64,000 bases of DNA from Caldalkalibacillus uzonensis (GCF_030814135.1 NZ_JAUSUQ010000014.1:1-64000), one strand, 5' to 3'; positions 34,194-43,786 are shown, counted from the first letter of the stretch. Notes: a model not told the origin generated them from the letters alone. Made by a program: numbers and translations.

Positions 34194-36395
34194 TTAAATG
34201 ACCTCTTGATCCTCAGGGGAAATCATGGTTAAGCCCACTCGCTCCCGTTCCAAGTCAACTTCTTTGACCCACACAGTGACAATGTCACCCACGGCCACCA
34301 CATCAAGGGGATGGCGGACATATTGCCTACTTAATTGGGAAATGTGCACCAAACCATCATTCTTGAGCCCGATGTCCACAAAGGCCCCAAAATCAACCAC
34401 ATTACGAACCGTGCCTTCCAGCTTCAACCCTGCTTGAAGGTCTTCAATCTTCAAGATATCTTTCATTAATAACGGCTGGGCCAGCTCATCGCGGGGGTCC
34501 CGGCGGGGTTTTTGCAATGCTTCAACAATATCTGTCAGAGTGGGAATCCCTATGTTAAGCCGTGCTGCCCAGTCTGTTATCTCCACATCCTGCAGGGCTT
34601 CAATGACCTGGCGGGAACCTATCTCTTGCTTTTCAAAGCCCAATTGGGATAAAAAACGTTCTGCCTCGGCATAGGATTCAGGGTGAATGGGGGTTTGGTC
34701 AAAGGGATCATCCCCTTCAAAAATCCGTAAAAACCCAACAGCCTGTTCATATGTTTTGGCTCCCAGTCGGGGAACGTCCAGCAATTGCCGGCGGTGGGTC
34801 AGCCGTCCATGCTGTTCCCTGTACTTGACAATTTCCTTGGCTACTGATTTGTTCAGCCCTGACACGTACTGCAACAGAGAAACAGAGGCCGTATTCACAT
34901 CAACGCCTACCTGATTGACCACCGTTTCTACAACAAAGGATAAACTCTCACTCAGTCTGCTCTGGGAGACATCATGCTGATACTGTCCCACACCAATCGA
35001 TTTGGGATCGATTTTGACCAATTCGGCCAACGGATCCTGCAGACGCCGGGCAATAGAGATGGCGCTTCGCTCAGCCACGTCAAGATCAGGAAACTCTTCT
35101 TTCGCCAAGGGAGAGGCAGAATATACACTGGCTCCAGCCTCATTAATGATAATATAGGCTAGCTCCCGTCCAGCCTCTTGTATCACTTGAGCCACAAACT
35201 GCTCTGTTTCCCTTGATGCTGTGCCATTGCCAATGGCCACAATGTCAACCTGATGTTTGTCTACCAAAGCCAGCATTTTCTGCTTGGCCTCATCCACTTT
35301 ATTGTGAGGCGGGACAGGGTAAATCACATCAATGGCCAACACTTTCCCTGTAGCATCAACCACGGCCAATTTACAGCCCGTACGGTAGGCGGGGTCAATG
35401 CCCAGTACTGTTTTACCACGAACCGGAGGCTGAAGCAGCAGAGCGCGGAGATTTTTGGCAAAAATGTGGATCGTCTGCTCTTCAGCCTGCTCGGTTAATT
35501 CCCGGCGGATCTCCCGTTCAATAGCCGGAGCAATTAAGCGTTTATAACTGTCGGTTATGGCCAGATGTATGTATGTTGCAGCAGGGGAATGTTCATCTTT
35601 AACCCAGCGCTTCCTGAGATAGCGCTCGATGGCCTCCGTCTCAACCTCAAGCTTAACTTTGATAACCTCTTCTTTCTCAGCCCGGTTGATGGCCAACACC
35701 CGATGGGAAACCACCTGTGAAATTTTACTTTGATAGTCATAATAGATGCGGTACACCTGCTTTGGATCATTGTCTTGGCTCTTTAACTCAGTGATCAGCT
35801 GGCCTTTGGAAAAAGTATAATCCCGGATCCATTGTCTCGCCTCTGCCTCATCGGCAATCCACTCGGCAATAATATCCATCGCCCCTTGCAGGACGTCTTC
35901 CACTGTGTGAAGTTCATGTTCAGAAGAAAGATAGCCTTTCGCTTCCTGCTCCGGACTTTCAGGGTGACAGTTAACCAGCCACTCAGCCAAGGGTTCCAAC
36001 CCTTTTTCCTTGGCGATCGTGGCTCTGGTTCTGCGCTTGGGACGAAAGGGGCGGTAATAATCTTCCACTTCTTGCAATTTCTCAGCTTGCAAAATGTTGT
36101 GTTTCAAGTCCTCGGTCAACTTGCCTTGTTCAGCAATGAGGCGCAGTACTTCTTCCTTGCGCTGCCACAAGTTCTGAAGATAGTGGAATCGTTCCTCAAT
36201 GGCCCGAATTTGTTCTTCATTTAATCCACCGGTCACTTCCTTCCGGTAACGGGCCACAAAAGGCACGGTATTCCCTTCTTGCAAAAGTGCTATTGTTTTT
36301 TTAACCGCTCCGCTTGGAATACCTAATTCCTGGTGTATCGTGGTCATCATTTTTTCCTGTATCATCCACTGTTCTTGTTGCTGTACGTCTGTCAT
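34194..36395 (-). CDS. tex: Tex-family RNA-binding transcription accessory protein (YdcI type)
   Basis: 733 residues. Domains in order: N-terminal helical domain with VPFVARYRKEVTGGLNEEQIRAI, a YqgF-like RNase H fold (VLGIDPAYRTGCKLAVVDATG), helix-hairpin-helix repeats (SVSLLQYVSGLNKSVAKEIV), and a C-terminal S1 domain (GTVRNVVDFGAFVDIGLKNDGLVHISQL, split here as GAFVDIGLKNDGLVHIS). The ATG at 36395 follows GGGAG by 9 bases; it lies 27 bases after the sigB stop, so the two are probably co-transcribed. In B. subtilis rsbX sits between them. Confidence 0.95.
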   Translation of the reverse strand: MTDVQQQEQWMIQEKMMTTIHQELGIPSGAVKKTIALLQEGNTVPFVARYRKEVTGGLNEEQIRAIEERFHYLQNLWQRKEEVLRLIAEQGKLTEDLKHNILQAEKLQEVEDYYRPFRPKRRTRATIAKEKGLEPLAEWLVNCHPESPEQEAKGYLSSEHELHTVEDVLQGAMDIIAEWIADEAEARQWIRDYTFSKGQLITELKSQDNDPKQVYRIYYDYQSKISQVVSHRVLAINRAEKEEVIKVKLEVETEAIERYLRKRWVKDEHSPAATYIHLAITDSYKRLIAPAIEREIRRELTEQAEEQTIHIFAKNLRALLLQPPVRGKTVLGIDPAYRTGCKLAVVDATGKVLAIDVIYPVPPHNKVDEAKQKMLALVDKHQVDIVAIGNGTASRETEQFVAQVIQEAGRELAYIIINEAGASVYSASPLAKEEFPDLDVAERSAISIARRLQDPLAELVKIDPKSIGVGQYQHDVSQSRLSESLSFVVETVVNQVGVDVNTASVSLLQYVSGLNKSVAKEIVKYREQHGRLTHRRQLLDVPRLGAKTYEQAVGFLRIFEGDDPFDQTPIHPESYAEAERFLSQLGFEKQEIGSRQVIEALQDVEITDWAARLNIGIPTLTDIVEALQKPRRDPRDELAQPLLMKDILKIEDLQAGLKLEGTVRNVVDFGAFVDIGLKNDGLVHISQLSRQYVRHPLDVVAVGDIVTVWVKEVDLERERVGLTMISPEDQEVI

Positions 36396-36421
36396 CCATC
36401 CACACTCCCAGCTTGTTTGAC

Positions 36422-37198
36422 TCAAGACACCTGTTTTTTCATCATTTCCCTTAATTTATGGAGTGCCCGTCTTTGTAAACGGGACACATGCATCTGGGAA
36501 ATATTGAGCCGTTCTCCGGTCTCCTTCTGACTTAAACCCTCAAAAAATGTAAGCCTGATAACCTGCTGCTCTCGGTCAGATAAGGCAGGCAGCAATTTTT
36601 CCAGCAACATGCGTCTGTTGACCTGTTCATAACCCTGTTCTGTTTCACCCACCAGATCAAGCAGCGTCACTTTACTGCCATCATAGTCCACTTCAAACTC
36701 ATTATCCATGGACAAAGCTTGGTAACTGCGGGTGATCTCCAGGGTTTCCAACACTTCTTCCACCGAGGCTTCCACCCGCTCTGCGATTTCATCAATCTTA
36801 GGAGAGCGGCCAAGCTCACTGGTTAAATCATCAATGGTCTTTTTAATTTTGGGTGACAGTTCCTTAATCCGTCGGGGAACATGAACACTCCACGTTTTGT
36901 CTCGGATATACCGCTTGATCTCTCCCACGATAGTAGAAACGGCGAAACTTTCAAAAGTCCACCCGTGGGAAGCATCATAGCGGGACAAAGCCGCTAGAAG
37001 GCCGATCATCCCCACCTGGACCAAATCATCGTATACTTGGTCATTGCTGGCAAACTTGCGGGCCAATGATTGAACAAGGGGTTCAAAATAGAGCACCAGC
37101 CTGGTCTTTATGTCTTCGTCCGGTTTCTTTTGGAAAGCATTAATCAGACGGTAAATGTCATCTTTGTTATGAAGATGACGCTTGGATTGGACGGTCAT
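36422..37198 (-). CDS. sigB: RNA polymerase sigma factor SigB
   Basis: 258 residues of the SigB/F/G group. Region 2 has DDLVQVGMIGLLAALSRYD and SFAVSTIVGEIKRYIRDKTW; region 3 has VPRRIKELSPKI; region 4 ends in SQKETGERLNISQMHVSRLQRRAL. The strong match to B. subtilis SigB and the RsbW gene upstream decide for SigB over SigF. GAGGTGG lies 6 bases before the ATG, inside rsbW (32-base overlap). It directs the general stress regulon. The usual downstream rsbX is replaced by tex. Confidence 0.94.
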   Translation of the reverse strand: MTVQSKRHLHNKDDIYRLINAFQKKPDEDIKTRLVLYFEPLVQSLARKFASNDQVYDDLVQVGMIGLLAALSRYDASHGWTFESFAVSTIVGEIKRYIRDKTWSVHVPRRIKELSPKIKKTIDDLTSELGRSPKIDEIAERVEASVEEVLETLEITRSYQALSMDNEFEVDYDGSKVTLLDLVGETEQGYEQVNRRMLLEKLLPALSDREQQVIRLTFFEGLSQKETGERLNISQMHVSRLQRRALHKLREMMKKQVS

Positions 37199-37634
37199 TG
37201 GATGCCACCTCTTTAAATTTGGTCATTTGGATCATGATTCCGTCCTTACTCTGGATCTCCACGCGATCCATCAATGTCTCGATTAAATAAAGGCCTAACC
37301 CTCCCTCATACAACTTTTGAATATCTGTTTCTTGGTTGATTGGACCGGAATGACGCTTGATCCGGTTGATATCGAAACTTTGACCGTGATCAATCACCAT
37401 AATCTCCAAGCGGTTGGGATAAGACAAGCATTTAACCTGAATGGTACCCTCCTGCTCCTGATAAGCATGGGTGACAGCATTGGTACAGGCCTCAGCCACA
37501 GCCACCTTCATATCTTCAATCTCATCAAACGAGAAGCCCAAACGACTGGCCAGACCGGAAATCAGCAAACGAACTACGCCCACATATTCGGGTTTTGCTG
37601 GAATATTCAGTTCCACCACATCATTTGCTTGCAT
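37167..37634 (-). CDS. rsbW: Anti-sigma-B factor, serine kinase RsbW
   Basis: 155 residues, GHKL ATPase fold. IPAKPEYVGVVRLLISGLAS and DMKVAVAEACTNAVTHAY (N box) and EGGLGLYLIETLMD (G2 box) match RsbW. It binds and silences SigB and phosphorylates the anti-anti-sigma factor RsbV. I start at 37634 (GGAGG 9 bases upstream); an ATG two codons earlier is nearly as good. No rsbV lies upstream: the preceding 90 bases hold an open frame without RsbV motifs, then the ndoA terminator. RsbV must be elsewhere or replaced. Confidence 0.92.
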   Translation of the reverse strand: MQANDVVELNIPAKPEYVGVVRLLISGLASRLGFSFDEIEDMKVAVAEACTNAVTHAYQEQEGTIQVKCLSYPNRLEIMVIDHGQSFDINRIKRHSGPINQETDIQKLYEGGLGLYLIETLMDRVEIQSKDGIMIQMTKFKEVASNDRPIQASSS

Positions 37635-37761
37635 CGTCATGATCCTCCCTATTTGATATCCACCGTTCCCCGATCCAGGTGAGAAACTTCCTTTTTCTTT
37701 AATCATAACTGTCCGCTGGCCATTTTGCACGTTTTAACTTTTTCTTATTTATTCGGCCAAA

Positions 37762-37792
37762 AATAAAAAGCCCTGTTCATCGTAAACGGGCT
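37762..37792 (-). terminator. Terminator of the alr/ndoAI/ndoA unit
   Basis: Minus-strand stem AGCCC-GTT/AAC-GGGCT with one bulged A, then TTTTATTTTT. It lies 65 bases after the ndoA stop and ahead of rsbW, so the sigB operon must have its own promoter beyond it. Confidence 0.82.
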
Positions 37793-37857
37793 TTTTTCAT
37801 GCGGATTCCTTTCTTCAATTGTTAACTTGCCAGAAAACCGGGCAAATGCTGCAAAAA

Positions 37858-38208
37858 TTAGAAATCAATTAACCCTAGGCTGATCTGCAGTGCATCATCG
37901 ACTCGCGCCATCATTTCCTCGTCAAGGTGCGTAATTTTATCTGTCAGCCGCTGTTTATCAATGGTCCGTATTTGCTCCAGCAGAATAACGGAATCCTTTT
38001 CAAATCCGTACAATTTAGCATCAATTTCCACGTGTGTCGGCAGCTTCGCTTTTTGGATTTGGGCTGTAATGGCGGCGACAATCACAGTGGGGCTAAAGCG
38101 GTTGCCAATGTCATTTTGAATGACCAGCACGGGGCGTACGCCACCTTGTTCTGAACCTACAACAGGTGACAGATCCGCAAAAAAAACATCGCCTCGTTTA
38201 ACGATCAA
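37858..38208 (-). CDS. ndoA: Endoribonuclease toxin EndoA (MazF family)
   Basis: 116 residues. [36 protein letters not shown] is the family N-terminus (shown here in parts: [18 protein letters not shown] and RPVLVIQND). The enzyme cuts mRNA at UACAU-type sites in B. subtilis. It starts 3 bases after the antitoxin gene stop. Confidence 0.95.
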   Translation of the reverse strand: MIVKRGDVFFADLSPVVGSEQGGVRPVLVIQNDIGNRFSPTVIVAAITAQIQKAKLPTHVEIDAKLYGFEKDSVILLEQIRTIDKQRLTDKITHLDEEMMARVDDALQISLGLIDF

Positions 38209-38211
38209 ATG

Positions 38212-38490
38212 CTACACCCCGCTTACTAAGCGGTCTAAGGTGTGATCTGCCTCTTCCTCAGCAAGAAAGGCTTCTGAGGCCATATTCAGATTAATGTTGG
38301 CCATTTCCATATACCCTTTTTTCATGGTCTCCCGCAGCATGCGTTTTTTCCGCTCGCGGAGGTAGAATTTCATGGCTTGGCGAATCAGTTCACTGCGGTT
38401 GGACTGCTCTTTCTTGGCCACCCCATCCACTTCTTTCAGCAAGTTCTGGGGAAGGGTAATCATAATCCGCTTTGTTTTGGAATTAGACAC
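38212..38490 (-). CDS. ndoAI: Antitoxin EndoAI, ribbon-helix-helix protein
   Basis: 92 residues. N-terminal ribbon-helix-helix (RIMITLPQNLLKEVDGVAKKE, then SNRSELIRQAMKFYL) binds DNA; the C-terminal ANINLNMASEAFLAEEEADHTL region binds the toxin. GTG start with GGAGGTG 8 bases upstream. The order alr-ndoAI-ndoA matches B. subtilis. Confidence 0.93.
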   Translation of the reverse strand: MSNSKTKRIMITLPQNLLKEVDGVAKKEQSNRSELIRQAMKFYLRERKKRMLRETMKKGYMEMANINLNMASEAFLAEEEADHTLDRLVSGV

Positions 38491-38648
38491 GATCAACGCA
38501 CCTCCAACAATTGCCGTACAACCAATATTATGTCACGTATCGTTTAAATATACTACCATTATGCAGAGAAACAAAGGAATTTATACGTGAGTCCTTCTTC
38601 CTTTATAGATTCTAACACGGGTGCAAAACGTCCTGCAACACATAATTT

Positions 38649-39842
38649 CTAGACCTCATTTCGTTTCCGGCTGATGAGATCCTGCACTTCCGGTTTGACG
38701 CCCACATGGACCCTGGGCACCCGTTTGGTAATCTGGCAGGGGATTTCATAGTTAATGGTCCCAATCAGCCCGGCCAATTCATCAACACTGACCTCTTGTC
38801 CTCCTTGCCTGCCGATCAGCGTCACTTGTTGATGGCGGCTGTAAGGACGGTCCAGCTTAATCATCATTTGATCCATACATACCCTCCCAACAACAGGGTA
38901 GCGCCGGCCATTAATCAGCACATGGGCCCGGTTGGATAAGAGCCGGCTGTAACCATCGGCATAACCGATAGGAATGGTGCCAATCCATTCCTCCTTCTGG
39001 GCCCGATAAGTACAGCCGTAGCTGATGCCGTGGCCGGCAGTCACCCGCTTCACCTGGCTCAATTTGGAGTGCAGGGAAAAAGCAGGCTCGAGATCAAAGG
39101 GCAGCAGTTCTGCCATCCAGGCGGACGGCAATAAGCCATACATGCTGATCCCCAAGCGGACAAGCGTGGCATGCCGTCCCATGGTTTGCCGGATCAGCCC
39201 GGCACTGTTAGCCAGATGAATACTGTCAGGCTGGATGCCGCTGGCCAGAATCTGGTCCACCATGTAATCAAAAGTCGCCAGTTGCTGGCGTAAATAGGTG
39301 TCGTCCCGCTCATCAGCGGTAGCTAAATGGGAATAAACACCCGTCCACTTCAGCACTTGGCTGGCGGGGTCAGAAGAGCTCCATTGGAGGTACTTACTAA
39401 TCACCTGTTCAAGCTCTTGCTGGGAGCAGATGCCCAGCCGGCCCATGCCGGTGTCCAGCTTCAGATGAAACTGAAGCGGCGGTTCATCGGGGTGAACATG
39501 TGCCGCCATGTCCTTAAAATAAGCGTGATCCGGCACCGTGATATGCAGCTGGTGCCGCTGGGCCAAGGGCAAGTACGTGGGGAGCACATAACCCAGCACC
39601 AATATAGGGGCGCGGATACCTGCCTGGCGCAATTCAATGCCTTCTTCCAAGAGGGCCACTGCCAGCCAATCGGCTCCAGCTCTAAGGGCCGTTTTGGCCG
39701 CAGGAACAGCCCCATGACCGTAACCGTCTGCCTTTACCGTGGCCATAAGCTGTTTATCTTTGGACAGGTACGTTTTAAACCGGGCTACATTATTAAAAAT
39801 GGCGTCTAAATTAATTTCAGCCCATGTCTGCCGGTAAAACAT
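38649..39842 (-). CDS. alr: Alanine racemase
   Basis: 397 residues, PLP-dependent. The cofactor lysine is in ATVKADGYGHG (Lys37) and the catalytic tyrosine region is YGCTYRAQKEEWIGTIPIGYADGY (shown as GTIPIGYADGY). It makes D-alanine for cell wall synthesis. AGAG-type ribosome binding site before the ATG. 158 bases separate it from ndoAI. Confidence 0.96.
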   Translation of the reverse strand: MFYRQTWAEINLDAIFNNVARFKTYLSKDKQLMATVKADGYGHGAVPAAKTALRAGADWLAVALLEEGIELRQAGIRAPILVLGYVLPTYLPLAQRHQLHITVPDHAYFKDMAAHVHPDEPPLQFHLKLDTGMGRLGICSQQELEQVISKYLQWSSSDPASQVLKWTGVYSHLATADERDDTYLRQQLATFDYMVDQILASGIQPDSIHLANSAGLIRQTMGRHATLVRLGISMYGLLPSAWMAELLPFDLEPAFSLHSKLSQVKRVTAGHGISYGCTYRAQKEEWIGTIPIGYADGYSRLLSNRAHVLINGRRYPVVGRVCMDQMMIKLDRPYSRHQQVTLIGRQGGQEVSVDELAGLIGTINYEIPCQITKRVPRVHVGVKPEVQDLISRKRNEV

Positions 39843-39903
39843 CTTGTTTCACTCTCTTTATCTTTTTTTCTCCATCATCCTTTCTCAATCATACCATGAC
39901 AAC

Positions 39904-39938
39904 AAAAAAAGAAGAATAGGAGATCAATGCCTATTCTT
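39904..39938 (-). terminator. Terminator of ydcC
   Basis: Minus-strand stem AAGAATAGG/CCTATTCTT with a 9-base loop, followed by CTTTTTTT, between ydcC and alr. Confidence 0.9.
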
Positions 39939-39993
39939 CCCTGCGGACAAAACTGACCCGGTCTATGTGAAGGCCCCTTGTCTCTCCAGTTGC

Positions 39994-41001
39994 TTATTTA
40001 TCCGCTTGCCCCACCATGGATTGGGCAACAGCCACCATTTCTTCTTTAGGCAGATCACCGGTTAACCAGAAATCGACACCGTCATAGGTCCAGATTAAGC
40101 TTTTGTCAGTCATCACACCAACGGCAAAGCCAAGGTCAACAGGCTCACCCTGGGGAATATGCACCATTTTGGCCTCGGCGTGCTGCTGAATAATGGTGAA
40201 ATGATAATCTCCGGCGTAACGCAGCACCACTTTCGCTTCACCGTCTTGGTTGACCTCTTCTTCTTCAACCAGTTCCACGTTGGGTGGTTCATAAGCCGGG
40301 TAGAAGGTGCCTAAGCTTCTCTTTTCTTCTGTTTCCTCATCGGCCGACATGGTGGGCAAAGCATCCAGCCCGGCCCCTTGCATATTCCGCTGTATATCAA
40401 AAGCGTCATCTTCAAAGGTAGCGTCAAATTCCACATTGGAGAAATGCAATTCGACCAACACATTAAAGTCTGCATCCATAATGTGAACTTTGGTCGGTTT
40501 CAAGTCTTTATCCAGCCAAATGCGTTGATGCTTCAAGGTTTTGTTCTGATAATTAGCCGCTGTGTCGAAGACATACTGGTCCCCCTCAATACTAAACTGG
40601 CGGTTTGAATCACTTAAGATGTCTCTGATCAGGGATTCATACAAATACACTTGAGGCTGGTTGCCGGGCCAGTTGCTTTGGAAACGAAAGCTTTTGTTCA
40701 AATGAGGGGTGAGCACAAAGACACCATCATCGTTTTTGAGAATAATCTGCGTGATGTCCCGTGCCTTGTTTGTCAGGCTGATGCGGTAATAATCCGGTGC
40801 CTTATGCCACACTTCCACTTCATATTCGTGGGGTTCCTGACCGGTCTGGAGCACCAGCTGAATATCAGCTTTATAGCTTTGCAAGGTGTCCAGGCGTTCG
40901 CTTAACTCTCCTACTACTTGCTCTTCATCTTTCGCACCGCAGGCTGCGAGAAGGGAGAGCGTTATTGCCAGTAAAGCAAGGATCAGCCATGCCTTTCTCA
41001 T
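39994..41001 (-). CDS. Lipoprotein of the YdcC/LolA-like family
   Basis: 335 residues. A signal peptide ends in a lipobox (LSLLAACG), so the protein is anchored by lipid. The body (LQTGQEPHEYEVEVWHKAPDYYRISL, split: YEVEVWHKAPDYYRISL; HQRIWLDKDLKPTKVHIMD) resembles LolA/YdcC proteins, which in Gram-positives are sporulation-associated with no defined role. ATG at 41001 follows AAAGGG by 8 bases. The ydcC-alr order is that of B. subtilis. Confidence 0.88.
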   Translation of the reverse strand: MRKAWLILALLAITLSLLAACGAKDEEQVVGELSERLDTLQSYKADIQLVLQTGQEPHEYEVEVWHKAPDYYRISLTNKARDITQIILKNDDGVFVLTPHLNKSFRFQSNWPGNQPQVYLYESLIRDILSDSNRQFSIEGDQYVFDTAANYQNKTLKHQRIWLDKDLKPTKVHIMDADFNVLVELHFSNVEFDATFEDDAFDIQRNMQGAGLDALPTMSADEETEEKRSLGTFYPAYEPPNVELVEEEEVNQDGEAKVVLRYAGDYHFTIIQQHAEAKMVHIPQGEPVDLGFAVGVMTDKSLIWTYDGVDFWLTGDLPKEEMVAVAQSMVGQADK

Positions 41002-41091
41002 ATCATCATCCCTTTCACTCTTTTTACAATCCATATCTATGAGTGAAAAAGAGAAGATATGCAGACTAGCATGACATGCTCAAAAAATATC

Positions 41092-41466
41092 TCAGTGTTC
41101 CAGGATCACCTGGGCAATGGCGTACTGACGTGTATGGGAAATGGACAGATGGATGTTCAGCTGGCCAGCAGCACCATCAGTTAAGGATCGGTGCCAATGG
41201 ACGGAGGGCGCTCCGCCAGGTTGATTTAAGATGGAGACGTGATGCCATGTAAAACGCCGGCCGACCCCACATCCCAGCGCTTTGGCCAATGCCTCCTTCG
41301 CTGCAAACCGGCCCGCCAGATACTCCACTTGCCGGAAAGCAGACAAACCCGCATACTGCTCCCATTCATCATCTGTCAGTATGCGCCTGATCAAACGTGG
41401 CCGTTCTTCACGCAAGCGTTTGATCCTCTCCAACTCTACCATATCAATCCCTGTTCCTATAATCAT
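41092..41466 (-). CDS. acpS: Holo-[acyl-carrier-protein] synthase
   Basis: 124 residues. GTGIDMVELERI at the start and AGRFAAKEALAKALGCG in the middle are the two metal- and CoA-binding motifs. It attaches 4'-phosphopantetheine to acyl carrier protein. ATG at 41466 follows GAGGGG by 7 bases. Divergent from the rhomboid gene, as ydcB is from ydcA in B. subtilis. Confidence 0.96.
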   Translation of the reverse strand: MIIGTGIDMVELERIKRLREERPRLIRRILTDDEWEQYAGLSAFRQVEYLAGRFAAKEALAKALGCGVGRRFTWHHVSILNQPGGAPSVHWHRSLTDGAAGQLNIHLSISHTRQYAIAQVILEH

Positions 41467-41570
41467 TCTTCCGCCCCTCTTCCAATTCATGATTTTCCGC
41501 TATGTAAAATATGATACAATATGGGCAGTATCTCTGTTGGAAGGAATGCTTGTAATGTGAGGTGAACTGC

Positions 41571-42332
41571 TTGTTTGTACGGACGGAAAGCTTTCAACAG
41601 TTTATTCGTTACTACCCTGTGATCACCGCATTGATTGCCATTAACACCGTGCTGTTTGTCTTGATGCGTCTCCCGGTTATCGGCGAAGTGGTCCGTTTTT
41701 ATGGAGTGGGCCAAAATATGGCCGTCGCCATGGGTGAATACTGGCGCTTGATCACCCCTATTTTTTTACATTATGGGTTGATGCACTTTTTGTTTAACAC
41801 CTTTGGCTTAATTATTTTCGCACCTGCCTTGGAACGGCTGCTCGGACGCTGGAAATTTATCGGTCTGTATCTGGCAACAGGCATTGCCGGTAATGTGGGC
41901 ACGTATTTCCTGGGCCCAGACTATTACGCCCACCTGGGTGCATCCGGCGCTTTGTACGGTTTGCTGGGTTTGTACCTGTACATGGTGCTGTTCCGCAAAG
42001 ACCTGATGGACCCAGCCTCCAGTCAGATCGTCACCACCATTCTGATCATCGGTTTTATTTACAGCATTATTATGCCAGGTATCAACTGGTATGCCCACCT
42101 GTTTGGGTTTCTCTGCGGCCTGGCCCTGGGGCCGCTTGTGTTCAAGGGGCAAATGAAGTATTTTACCCTGATGAGCGACCCGGCGCCCACCCGTTCTGCT
42201 GATCCCCATAAGATTCGCTTTGATCCCCGGCGCTGGCAAAAAAGGCACAAGCACAAACAAATAGGCAAGTATGTGCTGATCGGTTTTGTTGTGTTCCTGA
42301 TTGTACTCGGCTTGATCAACAGCCTGCGCTAG
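41571..42332 (+). CDS. Rhomboid-family intramembrane serine protease
   Basis: 253 residues, about six membrane helices plus a short N-terminal segment. The serine is in LGASGALYGLLG and the histidine in WYAHLFGFLCGLALG, giving the Ser-His dyad; YGLMHFLFNTFGL carries the conserved HxxxN pattern. I start at TTG (41571), 6 bases after GAGGTG; a GTG 3 codons earlier has nothing suitable. Equivalent of B. subtilis ydcA; substrates unknown. Confidence 0.88.
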   Translation: MFVRTESFQQFIRYYPVITALIAINTVLFVLMRLPVIGEVVRFYGVGQNMAVAMGEYWRLITPIFLHYGLMHFLFNTFGLIIFAPALERLLGRWKFIGLYLATGIAGNVGTYFLGPDYYAHLGASGALYGLLGLYLYMVLFRKDLMDPASSQIVTTILIIGFIYSIIMPGINWYAHLFGFLCGLALGPLVFKGQMKYFTLMSDPAPTRSADPHKIRFDPRRWQKRHKHKQIGKYVLIGFVVFLIVLGLINSLR

Positions 42333-42346
42333 ACAGCCACATACAC

Positions 42347-42372
42347 GAGCCCGGCCTGTCAGAGGCGGGCTC
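42347..42372. terminator. Hairpin between converging rhomboid and aspartase genes
   Basis: Stem GAGCCC/GGGCTC extended by further pairs around an 11-base loop, 15 bases after the rhomboid stop. T tract is weak on both sides. Confidence 0.6.
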
Positions 42373-42400
42373 TTGGCTTGTCATGTCAACCTATGTGAAC

Positions 42401-43786
42401 CTAAACCAGATGCTCGGGATTTAAGATACGCTCCGCTTCTTCTTCAGTCAAGAGCCTCTCTTCCACCACAACTTCACGCACCGTTTTGCCTTGTTGATAT
42501 GCTTTTTTGGCGATTTGAGACGCACGTTCATACCCCATGTACGGGTTCAGAACTGTGGCCAAAGCGGTGCTTCTCTCCAGCCAATAGGCGCATTGGTCCC
42601 GGTCCACTTCCAATCCTGTGACACACCGTTCCCGGAACACCTTGATGCCGTTACCCAGCAGGGTAACGGAGTTTAAAACATTGTAACCAATCACCGGCAT
42701 CATGGCATTAATCTCCAGCTGGCTTTCACAAGCAGCTGTTGTCACAACCGTGTCATTGCCAATGACCTGGGCACAAATCATGTACATGTTCTCCGGTATT
42801 ACAGGGTTTACTTTTCCCGGCATGATGGAAGATCCTGGCTGCACAGCCGGCAATCGGATTTCGGCCAAGCCGGTACGTGGTCCCGAGCTTAAGAGGCGCA
42901 AATCACTGGAGATTTTGATTAAATGGATGGCCAGCTCTTTTAAAGCATGACTGACACGAACAGCCGCACCTGTGTTTTGCATGAAACTGAACCTGTCCTT
43001 TGGCAGACGGAAGGGCAACTGAGTTCGCCTGGCCACGTCGGACACCGCTTTTCGCGCATAATCAGGATGGGCATTGATCCCTGTTCCCACCGCATTCCCG
43101 CCAAGACCGATCTCATACAGATAGTCAAGACACCCATGAATGTTGTCCCTGGCATAAGCCAACGATTGGGCATAGCCCCCGAAAACTTGTGAATAACGGA
43201 TTGGAACCGCATCCTGCAGGTGGGTGCGCCCCGCTTTAATCACATTATCATAGGTTTCTGCTTTTTCTTTCAATACCGTAATCAAGGCATCCACTTCACC
43301 CAGCAAGCGATGCTGAATGTCCTCTGCAACGGCAATGTTAATAGCTGCATGAATGGTGTCATTGGTCGATTGGGCCATATTCACATGATCGTTGGGATGA
43401 ACCAGGCTGATATCGCCCCGCTCACCCCCCAAAATTTCACTGGACCGGCTGGCAATCACTTCGTTGGCATTCATGTTTTGCGACGTGCCTGCTCCCGCCT
43501 GATAAGCATCCACCACAAACTGATCATCCCATTTGCCTTCAATCACTTCCTCAGCCGCCTGAATGATGGCTTTGGCCACCCGTTCCTCCAGTGCCCCTAC
43601 TTCGCAGTTCGCTTTGGCGGCTGATGCTTTAATAATGCCCTGGGCCCGGATAAACGAACGAGGCAACCGCTGGCCGCTGATGGGAAAATTTTCTACCGCC
43701 CGCTGGGTTTGAGCGCCGTAATAAGCCTCTTTCGGTACTTTAACTTCACCTAGCGGATCACGGGCAATGCGGAAAGCATCAGTCAT
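42401..43786 (-). CDS. Aspartate ammonia-lyase (or class II fumarase)
   Basis: 461 residues of the aspartase/fumarase superfamily with the signature GSSIMPGKVNPVIPE and SNQ-type region GAGTSQNMNANEVIA. Details lean to aspartase: GRTHLQDAVPIRY (fumarases usually have DATPL), NPVIPE, and VIGNDTVVTTAA. Reaction: aspartate to fumarate and ammonia. The start at 43786 follows AGAGAGG by 8 bases; an adjacent ATG would also work. It is monocistronic, convergent with the rhomboid gene and divergent from hom. Fumarase activity is not excluded. Confidence 0.82.
   Translation of the reverse strand: MTDAFRIARDPLGEVKVPKEAYYGAQTQRAVENFPISGQRLPRSFIRAQGIIKASAAKANCEVGALEERVAKAIIQAAEEVIEGKWDDQFVVDAYQAGAGTSQNMNANEVIASRSSEILGGERGDISLVHPNDHVNMAQSTNDTIHAAINIAVAEDIQHRLLGEVDALITVLKEKAETYDNVIKAGRTHLQDAVPIRYSQVFGGYAQSLAYARDNIHGCLDYLYEIGLGGNAVGTGINAHPDYARKAVSDVARRTQLPFRLPKDRFSFMQNTGAAVRVSHALKELAIHLIKISSDLRLLSSGPRTGLAEIRLPAVQPGSSIMPGKVNPVIPENMYMICAQVIGNDTVVTTAACESQLEINAMMPVIGYNVLNSVTLLGNGIKVFRERCVTGLEVDRDQCAYWLERSTALATVLNPYMGYERASQIAKKAYQQGKTVREVVVEERLLTEEEAERILNPEHLV

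Noticed and set aside
37635-37730. N-terminal extension of RsbW or an rsbV remnant
   Set aside because: The frame is open for 30 more codons but shows no STAS features and no ribosome binding site; a good site lies just ahead of the chosen start.
42401-43786. Argininosuccinate lyase or adenylosuccinate lyase
   Set aside because: The signature GSSIMPGKVNP and flanking motifs fit aspartase/fumarase instead.
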